From NCBI GenBank assembly GCA_039820405.1, contig JBCBQC010000001.1, positions 62,001 through 126,000 on the forward strand: a DNA stretch of 64,000 nt, in the 5' to 3' direction. Source of the DNA: CALLVY01 sp937899855. Lineage in GTDB: Bacteria; Bacteroidota; Bacteroidia; Chitinophagales; Saprospiraceae. Made by a program: the position numbers and the translations under genes. The notes beneath the pieces were generated by a model. It did not search any database. It was not told where the DNA came from and was given only the letters and a program-made list of their open reading frames with translations. This document shows positions 1-7,852 of the stretch, piece by piece. The first letter of the stretch is position 1; the number at the start of each line of letters is the position of its first letter.

Positions 1-724
1 GGGCTTGCCCCTGGTAATAATAGCGCTGAAAGTAGGCCAAACTATCGTTGGCCCACACGCAATTGGCCAAACCAAGCTCAAAATCATCCCGGGAAATTCG
101 CGGCCCAAAAGACAGGCCCCGCTCCTCGATCAAAATTTCCTTTATCCCACTGGCCATCACCAAAAACAGGGCCCCAGCACAACTGCTGTGCAGCCGGCGG
201 GGTTTCCACTTGCGCAGCGAAAACTCGGCGAGCACCTCTTCCTCCGGGCTCAAAAGCACCAGGCTAAAGCCCTCCCGATCGTTTTTACGAGCCAGCAGAA
301 TCAGGTGGTCCCGAAAAAAAGCGTAGTCCACGACGCTGTACGGTTGGCGGTAGACGGTGTCGAGCCTAGCTTGGGCACGAACGGTAACGTCCGGTAGGTT
401 CAGCACCGCCGGGGCCAGAACGATTTGTGAGGGCAAATCGGTGCGTTTCTCAATCAACAGTTCGGTAGTCTGGTAGTTGAGGTGCGAAAAAATCAGCCGG
501 ACGGGGAGCTCGGGAACGGAGAGTCGAAAGTAACCCGCTTCGTCGCTGACGGCCCCCACCAAAAAAGTCCGCTCGGTACCCACGTGCGCCCCCACGATGG
601 CCGCTCCCGTCGGATCTACCAAGCGAGCCTCCAGCAAGACCGGGGCCTGCTGGGCATACAGGAGGCGGCCACCACTTTTCAGTAGGACCAAGATTAAACA
701 ACAAATTAGGCACTTTATCCTCAT
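1..724 (-). CDS. Secreted protein with carboxypeptidase-like regulatory domain (cut by window edge)
   Basis: The minus-strand frame stays open from an ATG at 724 to the left edge (241 codons), so the C-terminus is missing. The first ~25 residues (MRIKCLICCLILVLL..., ending near YAQQAP) form a signal peptide. Residues ~28-110 look like a carboxypeptidase regulatory-like (CarboxypepD_reg) beta-sandwich: 'LLEARLVDPTGAAIVGAHV', then 'SDEAGYFRLSVP', 'SHLNYQT' and a closing 'LNLPDVTV'. In Bacteroidota this domain usually starts a surface or outer-membrane protein. The rest visible (~110-241) has no motif I recognise. It lies downstream of and co-directional with the glycosylase gene, 85 bases away. 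The function of the missing part is unknown. Confidence 0.8.
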   Translation of the reverse strand, partial: MRIKCLICCLILVLLKSGGRLLYAQQAPVLLEARLVDPTGAAIVGAHVGTERTFLVGAVSDEAGYFRLSVPELPVRLIFSHLNYQTTELLIEKRTDLPSQIVLAPAVLNLPDVTVRAQARLDTVYRQPYSVVDYAFFRDHLILLARKNDREGFSLVLLSPEEEVLAEFSLRKWKPRRLHSSCAGALFLVMASGIKEILIEERGLSFGPRISRDDFELGLANCVWANDSLAYFQRYYYQGQA

Positions 725-809
725 GAGTATTCGGAGGGAGCTTGGAATCGCAATGCCCTCAAATTAAGTGCTTTTCGTCCCGAACACAAGCCCGAGCTTC
801 GCGAATAAG

Positions 810-1421
810 TCAGGTTTCCTTTTTTTGGTCGTGCCAGCGCCAGAGGTAGCGGCAGGCCGTACTGCGGTAGGGTCGCCAAGCCTCGGCAATGGCTTCCAAA
901 CGAGCCAACTGGGCTCGGCCCTGGGCTTCCACTCCGTACAACTTCACCATACTCTGGGCAATGATGAGGTCTTTGACCGGAAATACATCGGGACGCCCGA
1001 GCGAAAAAAGTAGGATCATCTGTACGGTCCAGGGGCCCACCCCTTTGATTTGGCCCAGAAAGTCCATGATCCCCGCATCGCTGTAGGTCGACCAATCCAA
1101 AGAACGCAGCTTTTCGCGGAGGGTAAAACGAGCCACATTGGTGACGTACTGTGCCTTCTGCCGCGAGAGCCCGACGCCACGCAGGTCCGCTTCGGAAAGT
1201 TGGAGCAGTCGGCGGGGGGTGGGGTAGGAACGGGGGAAAAGCCCCATAAATCGGCCGTAAATCGTGTCCGCCGCTTTGGTGGAGAGCTGTTGGGAAATGA
1301 TCGAACGGAGGAGGGCTACGTAGACGTCGCGCGGGCTTTGGAGGGGAGGCAGCTCCAGGTGTTGGACCAGGGGCCGGAGAATGAGATCGCGCTGAAGCTG
1401 GGCTAAAATGGGATCGGACAT
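810..1421 (-). CDS. AlkA-type DNA-3-methyladenine glycosylase (HhH-GPD)
   Basis: A 203-residue base-excision glycosylase of the HhH-GPD superfamily, expected to remove alkylated purines from DNA. The sequence shows the typical 'LLRSIISQQLSTKAA' helix (residues ~38-52), the helix-hairpin-helix 'IKGVGPWTVQMILLFSLGR' (~125-143), and 'VFPVKDL', whose Asp151 is at the catalytic position. I chose ATG 1421 (MSDPILAQ) over an upstream in-frame start because family members begin close to this point and the upstream 22 residues are not protein-like. It is divergent from the S8 protease gene; the 129 bases between them must carry both promoters. At ~200 residues it is close to the short AlkA-like enzymes without the extra N-terminal domain of E. 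coli AlkA. Confidence 0.88.
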   Translation of the reverse strand: MSDPILAQLQRDLILRPLVQHLELPPLQSPRDVYVALLRSIISQQLSTKAADTIYGRFMGLFPRSYPTPRRLLQLSEADLRGVGLSRQKAQYVTNVARFTLREKLRSLDWSTYSDAGIMDFLGQIKGVGPWTVQMILLFSLGRPDVFPVKDLIIAQSMVKLYGVEAQGRAQLARLEAIAEAWRPYRSTACRYLWRWHDQKKET

Positions 1422-1550
1422 GGAGCAAAAATGTTGTTTCGTAAGGTAGCAAATATTTAAATGATGCCCTCTGTCACTTTCTGGCAAAATCGCTACGGGA
1501 TCGGCGCCTTTTTTGATCTATTTTGGGTGCAGATAAAAATTACACCCAAA

Positions 1551-3332
1551 ATGAAATATACCTTTTCTTCCTTCGCCCTCCTCGCTTTGGCGACCGTATT
1601 TTTTGCCTGGACCACTCCCCCTTCGGATGCCTGGCAGCAGAAAGTAGATGCCACCCTGCTGGTGAAGGCCAAATCCCAGGCCCAAGTCGACTTTGTCGTT
1701 CTGTTTGCCGCCAAGCCCGACCTATCCGCCGCGCGGTCCCTATCGACCAAGACGGAGAAAGGCGCCTTTGTCTACCAAAGCCTCCGGGCCAGCGCCGAAC
1801 AGAGCCAGGCGGCCACCCGACTGTGGCTGCGGGAGCGTAGCGTCAAACACCAATCCTTTTACCTCGTCAATGCCATCCATACCAAGGGCGGCCTCGATCT
1901 GATCCAGGCCCTGGCCGAACGTTCGGAAGTCCGCCAACTCATCGCCAACCCGAGTGTCCAACTCGATTTGCCCGAGCAGCAAAACGTCGCCGACTACCGC
2001 AGTCCCGAAGATGTCGAGTGGGGCATTGCGCAGATGGGAGCCGATCAGGTCTGGAACATGGGCTACCGGGGCGAAGGCGTCACGGTGGCGGGAGAAGATA
2101 CGGGCTACGAGTGGCGGCACCCCGCCCTGATCAACGCCTACCGCGGCTGGGACGGCAGTACCGCCACCCACGACTACCACTGGCACGATGCCATTCACTT
2201 CATCAGCCCCCTCCACGGCGACCCCGCTCCCGACCCCAGCCTCAATCCCTGCGGCGTCAATTCCCTGGAGCCCTGCGACGACAACAACCACGGTACCCAC
2301 ACCATGGGCACCATGATCGGCGAAGATGGCAACAACCAAATCGGCGTAGCTCCCGACGCCAAGTGGATGGCCTGCCGCAATATGGAACGCGGCTACGGCA
2401 GCCCCACCACCTACATCGAATGCTTTGAATTCTTCCTAGCCCCCACCGACCTCCAGGGCGAAAACCCGCGCCCCGAAATGGCGCCGCACGTCATCAACAA
2501 CTCCTGGAGCTGCCCCGAAATCGAGGGCTGTAACGCCAGCAATTGGAATTTGATGGACGAAGCGGTCAACAACCTCAAGGCCGCGGGCATCGTGGTGGTG
2601 GTATCGGCGGGCAATAGTGGCCCCGGCTGTGAGAGCGTCAGCACTCCCGCCGCCATGTTGGAAAACAGCTTTACGGTCGGCGCTACCAATTCCAGTGATG
2701 GTATTGCGGGCTTTAGCAGCCGCGGACCCGTAACAGCCGACGGCAGTGGACGGGCCAAGCCCGACATCTCCGCACCGGGTGTGGCGGTACGCTCGGCCGT
2801 CCGCAATGGCAATTACTCCTCCTTCAATGGGACCAGCATGGCGGGACCCCACGTCGCCGGACTGGTTGCGCTCCTCATTTCAGCCAACCCGAATCTGGCC
2901 GGACAGGTAGACCTCATCGAGGACATCATCAAAAGCTCCGCCGTGCCGCGTACCACGACGCAGGAGTGCGGGGGCATTCCCGGCTCGGAAATCCCCAATA
3001 ATACTTTTGGCTACGGCCGGATCGATGCCGTAGCGGCCATCGAAGCAGCCCTGACGGTGACGAGTACCGCTCCCCAGCCTACCGAGCTGGTCCGCGTCGC
3101 GGTTGCGCCCAATCCCTTTAGCGAAACTACGACCCTCACTTTGGAGGGACTGACGGGCCCAACACAGGTCCGCGTTTTTGATGCGGCGGGACGCGAATTG
3201 TGGGCCCAACGGGTGGAAGCGGACCGGGGGCAGGTCCTCACCCTACCCCTAGCCGAGCAAGCCCCGGGGCTCTACTTCTACCGGGTCGAAAGCGGTGCGC
3301 GGGGTTTTTACGGCAAATTGCTCAAGCAGTAA
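1551..3332 (+). CDS. Secreted subtilisin-like S8 serine protease with T9SS sorting domain
   Basis: A 593-residue secreted endoprotease. Residues 1-~27 are a Sec signal peptide (MKYTFSSFALLALATVFFAW). An inhibitor-like propeptide fits residues ~30-150. The S8 catalytic set is complete: Asp183 (AGEDTGYEW), His247 (NNHGTHTMG), oxyanion Asn355 (VSAGNSGPG) and Ser429 (FNGTSMAGPHVAGL). The last ~80 residues (VAVAPNPFSETTTL ... LYFYRVESGARGFYGKLLKQ) form a type A type IX secretion sorting domain, so the enzyme should be exported across the outer membrane or surface-attached. ATG 1551 is preferred to an in-frame ATG 90 bases upstream because it puts the signal peptide at the N-terminus. A strong hairpin follows at 3357-3394. 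The substrate is not known; protein or peptide feeding is likely. Confidence 0.93.
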   Translation: MKYTFSSFALLALATVFFAWTTPPSDAWQQKVDATLLVKAKSQAQVDFVVLFAAKPDLSAARSLSTKTEKGAFVYQSLRASAEQSQAATRLWLRERSVKHQSFYLVNAIHTKGGLDLIQALAERSEVRQLIANPSVQLDLPEQQNVADYRSPEDVEWGIAQMGADQVWNMGYRGEGVTVAGEDTGYEWRHPALINAYRGWDGSTATHDYHWHDAIHFISPLHGDPAPDPSLNPCGVNSLEPCDDNNHGTHTMGTMIGEDGNNQIGVAPDAKWMACRNMERGYGSPTTYIECFEFFLAPTDLQGENPRPEMAPHVINNSWSCPEIEGCNASNWNLMDEAVNNLKAAGIVVVVSAGNSGPGCESVSTPAAMLENSFTVGATNSSDGIAGFSSRGPVTADGSGRAKPDISAPGVAVRSAVRNGNYSSFNGTSMAGPHVAGLVALLISANPNLAGQVDLIEDIIKSSAVPRTTTQECGGIPGSEIPNNTFGYGRIDAVAAIEAALTVTSTAPQPTELVRVAVAPNPFSETTTLTLEGLTGPTQVRVFDAAGRELWAQRVEADRGQVLTLPLAEQAPGLYFYRVESGARGFYGKLLKQ

Positions 3333-3356
3333 ATCCCACCACGGCGAAGACAGCCC

Positions 3357-3394
3357 GGAAAACGGCGATTCTACTCCCGGAGTCGCCGTTTTCC
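3357..3394 (+). terminator. Hairpin terminator after the S8 protease gene
   Basis: A perfect 12-bp inverted repeat (GGAAAACGGCGA at 3357-3368, TCGCCGTTTTCC at 3383-3394) with a 14-base loop sits 25 bases after the protease stop. The A-rich and T-rich arm ends give a short T run after the GC stem. It separates this gene from the promoter of trhO. Confidence 0.7.
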
Positions 3395-3405
3395 TTTTGG
3401 CAACG

Positions 3406-3437
3406 GTGGCGTTTCCCATTTCTTCGCAGTAACTTTG
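3406..3437 (+). promoter_or_regulatory. Bacteroidota-type promoter of trhO
   Basis: TTTG at 3406-3409 and TAACTTTG at 3430-3437 (consensus TAnnTTTG) are separated by 20 bases, matching the -33/-7 pattern of the Bacteroidota primary sigma factor. Transcription would start at about 3442-3444, right on the ATG of trhO, which implies a leaderless or nearly leaderless message (see findings). Confidence 0.6.
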
Positions 3438-3441
3438 TAAG

Positions 3442-4485
3442 ATGAAAAGGCTGTACAACCTAGTAAACCGTTCGGTACTGCAACAACAGATGGTGAAGAG
3501 CACGGAAGCTCGCACCACCCTTTCCTTTTACCGCTACCGGCAGCTTTCCGAGCCACCGCAATTCCGAGACGAACTGTACCAGTGGATGGAAGAGCTGGGG
3601 GTACTGGGCCGCATCTACGTGGCGCGGGAAGGGGTCAATGGACAAATCTCCGTTCCTACGGCCCAGCTGGAGACCTTCAAAAAACGACTGCGCGCCATCG
3701 AGGGATTTGCGGGTTTGCGGCTCAACGTGGCCATCGAAGACGACGGCAAGTCCTTTTTCAAACTCAAGATCAAAGTCCGGGATAAGATCGTGGCCGACGG
3801 CCTCGACGATGCCTCCTTTGACGTGACCCAGCGGGGGCAGCACCTCAACGCTCGGGAATTCAACGAATTGACCGATCGCGACAATACCATCGTGGTGGAC
3901 ATGCGCAACCACTACGAAAGCGAGGTGGGCCATTTTTCGGAGGCCATCCGTCCCGATGTGGAGACCTTCCGCGAGGCCCTCCCCCTGGTGGAGCAAATGC
4001 TGGCCGACGACAAGGACAAGAACATCGTGATGTACTGTACCGGCGGAATCCGCTGCGAAAAAGCCAGCGCCTACTACAAGCACCGGGGCTTTAAGAACGT
4101 CTTTCAGCTGGATGGGGGCATCATCGAGTACGCCCGGCAGGTGCAGCAAGAGGGTTTGGAAAATAAGTTTATCGGCAAAAATTTTGTCTTTGACGAACGG
4201 ATGGGCGAACGCATCAGCGACGACGTCATCGCGCGTTGTCACCAGTGTGGGACGCCCTACGACAGCCACGTCAACTGCGCCAACGATGCTTGCCACTTGC
4301 TCTTTATTCAGTGCGAGGCCTGTGCACAAAAGTACCAGCACTGCTGCTCCCGGGAATGCAGCGATTTTCGCCTACTGCCTGAAGATGAGCGGCGGGAACG
4401 GCGCAAGTACGAAATCTTTAACGGCGCCCGTTTTGGCAAGGGCCGCTTCAAAGCCTCCCCCGGCGGCGACGAGCCTGCGATCTGA
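3442..4485 (+). CDS. trhO: tRNA uridine(34) hydroxylase, rhodanese family
   Basis: A 347-residue TrhO (YceA) protein, which makes 5-hydroxyuridine at the wobble position U34 of tRNA in the cytoplasm. An N-terminal acylphosphatase-like domain (residues ~25-120, 'GRIYVAREGVNGQISVP') precedes a rhodanese domain with the active-site loop YCTGGIRCEKASAY (Cys199, second Cys205). A C-terminal cysteine-rich segment carries CHQC, CEAC and CCSREC pairs typical of the long family form. The ATG at 3442 keeps the 'LYN' start common in Bacteroidota homologues; ATG 3490 is the alternative. It has its own promoter and is followed by 158 bases without a gene. Confidence 0.93.
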   Translation: MKRLYNLVNRSVLQQQMVKSTEARTTLSFYRYRQLSEPPQFRDELYQWMEELGVLGRIYVAREGVNGQISVPTAQLETFKKRLRAIEGFAGLRLNVAIEDDGKSFFKLKIKVRDKIVADGLDDASFDVTQRGQHLNAREFNELTDRDNTIVVDMRNHYESEVGHFSEAIRPDVETFREALPLVEQMLADDKDKNIVMYCTGGIRCEKASAYYKHRGFKNVFQLDGGIIEYARQVQQEGLENKFIGKNFVFDERMGERISDDVIARCHQCGTPYDSHVNCANDACHLLFIQCEACAQKYQHCCSRECSDFRLLPEDERRERRKYEIFNGARFGKGRFKASPGGDEPAI

Positions 4486-4643
4486 CCCCCCCACCAGCAC
4501 TGACCTCACGAATACTCATTCCCTCCCAACGAATACTCGACCAGTGGGTTTGCCACCCGCAATGATCCTACTTTGAACCCATCAAGGGCACCGGCGATCA
4601 TCGTATCCGCTCGCCCTGATTTGTTCACCAAAACTTTTGGATC

Positions 4644-5618
4644 ATGAAAAACCTCGCATTTTTCCTCGCCCTCCTCCTGAGTAGCTGTAGTACGGTCCTC
4701 CTGGCCCAGTACGACCCCTACGATCACTACGATACCGATCAAAACACCGTGGTAGCCGTCAATGGCCTCAAACTGCGCAGCAAACCCAGCCTACGCGGCA
4801 AGGTCATCGATAAGATTCCCTTTGGGCAACGCATCGAAATACTCGGGGAGCGACACTACGGCCGGGATACGCTGGCCAGCGACTACCGCATCTACTACGC
4901 CGAATCAGAGGAATACTACGAACCACTACTTTCGGGCCACTGGGTAAAGGCCCGCTACGATGAGCAGGAAGGCTACGTTTTCAGTGCCTTCCTCTACCAC
5001 CGCTTTGACGCCGATCAGGAGTACAATCAAAAAATCGCCCTACTCACCGAAGGGGGCAATTGCTATGACAACTTGCACTACCGGGCCGACTGGCACTGGT
5101 ACGGCTTGTACGAGGTGGAGGGGGTTCACCAGCTCCGTAAAGTAAAGCTAGACTTCTTTGTGGAGGAGACCGAACTGGGCCCCTTTCTCACCATCACCAC
5201 CCAACAAAATCGCGCGTCCCTATTTATCGTCGGCTCTCCTCGTCCCCTCTCCGAAGGCCGTTTGTTTTTCTCCGAGTATACGGGCCACGGCACTTCGGTG
5301 TACCGGGGTGGGGAGATCGACGAAGCGGCTTTTCGCCGGGCGGCACTAGAGATCGTGCGGAGCGAGGGGGAGGAATATCCCCAGTTGGTGGCGCGGGGAC
5401 GCGATGGGCGTGGCCAGGTCCTCAACCCCTTGGAGCGCTACTTTGGCTATCCCCTTTCCCTGCTGTGGTATGGCGATTTGGATGGGGATGGGCAGGTCGA
5501 CTACCTGATCAATTACGGAGAGGAAAGCTCGGAGACCATCCTTTATCTGAGCGGCCAGGCCCAAAGCGGGCAGTTGGTCGCTCCGGTGGGTGCTTACTTT
5601 AGTGGGTATTGTTGCTGA
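4644..5618 (+). CDS. Envelope protein with bacterial SH3 domain
   Basis: A 324-residue exported protein. The N-terminus MKNLAFFLALLLSSCSTVLLAQ could be cut at the lipobox-like LSSC (Cys15) or after LAQ, so it may or may not be a lipoprotein. Residues ~33-110 match the bacterial SH3 fold: 'VVAVNGLKLRSKPSLRGKVIDKIPFGQRIEIL', followed by 'GHWVKARYDEQEGYVFSAFLY'. SH3b domains usually bind cell-wall peptides or act as spacers. The C-terminal ~200 residues end with 'LDGDGQVDYLINYG', an FG-GAP-like acidic repeat that could bind calcium. No enzymatic motif is visible. The next gene starts 51 bases downstream. Confidence 0.75.
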   Translation: MKNLAFFLALLLSSCSTVLLAQYDPYDHYDTDQNTVVAVNGLKLRSKPSLRGKVIDKIPFGQRIEILGERHYGRDTLASDYRIYYAESEEYYEPLLSGHWVKARYDEQEGYVFSAFLYHRFDADQEYNQKIALLTEGGNCYDNLHYRADWHWYGLYEVEGVHQLRKVKLDFFVEETELGPFLTITTQQNRASLFIVGSPRPLSEGRLFFSEYTGHGTSVYRGGEIDEAAFRRAALEIVRSEGEEYPQLVARGRDGRGQVLNPLERYFGYPLSLLWYGDLDGDGQVDYLINYGEESSETILYLSGQAQSGQLVAPVGAYFSGYCC

Positions 5619-5669
5619 TACTTCCTAAAAAAATCAATATTTTGGGGCTTCTTACCAGTACGACGGAAA

Positions 5670-7820
5670 ATGGCCCAAAAGCATCGCAAAAAGCAGCAAA
5701 AAAGATCGAGCAAGTCCGAGGGAGGTACCTCAAGGCGTTCCACGCGTAGCTTTCCCGATTTTTTCTACCGCGTCCCCCTGCACGTCGGCTTCATTCTCTT
5801 GCTGAGTCTGCTGCTCTACGGCAATACCCTCCGCCACGATTATACCCAGGACGATGCCCTGGTAATTTACGATAACATGTACACCACCCAGGGCCTGGCG
5901 GGGGTTCCGGGCATTTTAAAATACGATACGTTTAAAGGATTTTTTAAAGTCGAAGGCAAAGACAAACTGGTGTCGGGGGGGCGCTACCGCCCCCTGACAC
6001 TGGTTTGGTTTGCCCTTCAGTGGGAACTGTTCAAACGTCCCAAAAAAGACGAGCGTGGCCAGATCGTCCGCGACCTGGATGGCAATACCGTCTACGAGGG
6101 CAACACCTTTATTTACCACTTTGGAAACGTCTTCTTTTACGGCCTGACGGGGATCGTCCTCTTCCTCCTCCTGCTTCGTTTGTTTCGATCCGGCTCGGAG
6201 GACCGCGCCTTTTTTATCGCCTTCGTGGCGACGCTGCTCTTTATGGTACATCCCATCCACACCGAGGCCGTGGCCAATATCAAGGGCCTCGACGAGATCA
6301 TGACCTTACTGGGTAGCTTGGCCACGGTATACCTAGCCCTACGCAGCTACCAGGACGAAAAAGCCAGCCTGCTCATCGCCGCCGCCGGGATCTTTTTCCT
6401 TTCGCTCTTTTCCAAGGAAAACGCCATCACCTTTGTCGCCATCATTCCCTTGGTCTTTTACTTTTTCACGCCGGCCAAACCCGCGACCATCGCGCGCTAC
6501 GGCCTTCCCTTCTTGGGCGTAGCCATTGCCTTTCTCTTCGTACGGGCCGGCGTACTGGGTTGGGACTTTGGTGCCCCCTCGCGGGAGCTGATGAACAATC
6601 CCTTCCTCAAGCTCGAAGGAGGGCAATGGGTGTTTCTGTCCTTTGGCGAAAAAATGGCCATCGTTTTTTTTACCCTCGGCAAATATTTGCAGTTGCTCTT
6701 CTTCCCCCGTACCCTCACCCACGATTACTATCCCCGCCAAATCGACCTGATGGGCTGGGGCGACTGGGAGGTCCTGTTGAGCCTCGTGGTGTACCTGGCC
6801 CTGGGGCTCTACGCGCTACGGGGCTTGCTGAAGAAGGACCCCCTGAGTTTTGGCATCCTGTACTATTTGCTTACCCTGTCAATTGTTTCGAATATCGTAT
6901 TTCCGGTGGGGACCAATATGTCGGAGCGCTTCCTCTTCATGCCCTCGGTGGGCTTTTGTCTGGTGGTAGCGCTACTGGCCTACCGTTTTTGGCAGGGGGA
7001 AAAGGTGGGGCAAAGTGGCCCTTACGCAACCTTGGTGCTGGGTTCGGTAGTGATTGCGGCGGGCTTGCTCGCCCTCAAAACCGTGGATCGCAACCGGGCT
7101 TGGAAGGATAATTTTACCCTCTTCACCAACGATGTACAGTATTCGCCCAATAGCGCTAAGTTGCGCAATTCGGCGGGAGCGGTCCTGTCCATTCGATCGC
7201 AGAGCGAAAAGGATGCCAGCAAAAAGAAGGCCATGCTGGAAGAGGCCCTGGTCCATCTCAACGAGGCCGTCCGCATCCATCCCACCTACGAAAACGCTTT
7301 TCTCCAACTGGGCAATACCTACAATTACCTCCAGCAGTACCCTCAAGCCATCGAGTACTACGATCGGGTGTTGCAACTCGACCCCAACGACGTCAACGGC
7401 ACCAACAACAAGGGCATCGCCCTGCGCGACGCCAAACGCTTTGCAGAAGCCATCGCACACTTCCAGCAACTCTACGCCCTCGGTAGCCCCAAAAAGGAAG
7501 TGGACCTCAAGCTGGCCTATACCTACGAGGAGGCGGGCAAACACTACAGCGGCTTGGGCCAACAAGATCGGGCCATCGGCTATTTTCAACAGGCCATGCC
7601 CCTCAGCAGCGACCGAGACAAACTGACCTACTTCATCGGCGTAGCTCACAGTCTTAAAAAAGACTTTCCCCAGGCAATAGCGAGCCTCGAAAAAGCTTTA
7701 TCAATGACGGAGAAAGAAGAAAACAAGGTCAATATCTACCGGGCCCTGGCCAGCGTCCACCGGGAAGCGGGCAACCCCGCAAAAGCCGCCGAATACACCC
7801 GCCGGCTCGGGGGACAGTAA
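5670..7820 (+). CDS. TMTC-like polytopic membrane protein with C-terminal TPR repeats
   Basis: A 716-residue protein: basic cytoplasmic tail (1-~30, Lys/Arg-rich), then about ten membrane segments to ~480, then tetratricopeptide repeats (~500-716). The loop after the first segment ('HDYTQDDALVIYDNMYTTQG') and 'FPVGTNMSERFLFMPSVGFCLV' are hallmarks of the TMTC/DUF1736 family, whose eukaryotic members are protein O-mannosyltransferases of the GT-C fold. TPR units are clear at 'AFLQLGNTYNYLQQYPQAIEYYDRVLQLDPND' and the repeats after it. By family it may transfer a lipid-linked sugar to exported proteins, but bacterial members are not well tested; the acceptor is unknown. The downstream GH3 fusion begins within 35 bases, so the two are probably co-transcribed. 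Confidence 0.8.
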   Translation: MAQKHRKKQQKRSSKSEGGTSRRSTRSFPDFFYRVPLHVGFILLLSLLLYGNTLRHDYTQDDALVIYDNMYTTQGLAGVPGILKYDTFKGFFKVEGKDKLVSGGRYRPLTLVWFALQWELFKRPKKDERGQIVRDLDGNTVYEGNTFIYHFGNVFFYGLTGIVLFLLLLRLFRSGSEDRAFFIAFVATLLFMVHPIHTEAVANIKGLDEIMTLLGSLATVYLALRSYQDEKASLLIAAAGIFFLSLFSKENAITFVAIIPLVFYFFTPAKPATIARYGLPFLGVAIAFLFVRAGVLGWDFGAPSRELMNNPFLKLEGGQWVFLSFGEKMAIVFFTLGKYLQLLFFPRTLTHDYYPRQIDLMGWGDWEVLLSLVVYLALGLYALRGLLKKDPLSFGILYYLLTLSIVSNIVFPVGTNMSERFLFMPSVGFCLVVALLAYRFWQGEKVGQSGPYATLVLGSVVIAAGLLALKTVDRNRAWKDNFTLFTNDVQYSPNSAKLRNSAGAVLSIRSQSEKDASKKKAMLEEALVHLNEAVRIHPTYENAFLQLGNTYNYLQQYPQAIEYYDRVLQLDPNDVNGTNNKGIALRDAKRFAEAIAHFQQLYALGSPKKEVDLKLAYTYEEAGKHYSGLGQQDRAIGYFQQAMPLSSDRDKLTYFIGVAHSLKKDFPQAIASLEKALSMTEKEENKVNIYRALASVHREAGNPAKAAEYTRRLGGQ

Positions 7821-7852
7821 GGCTCCGAATGTCTAATGAACGATTTGTAACT

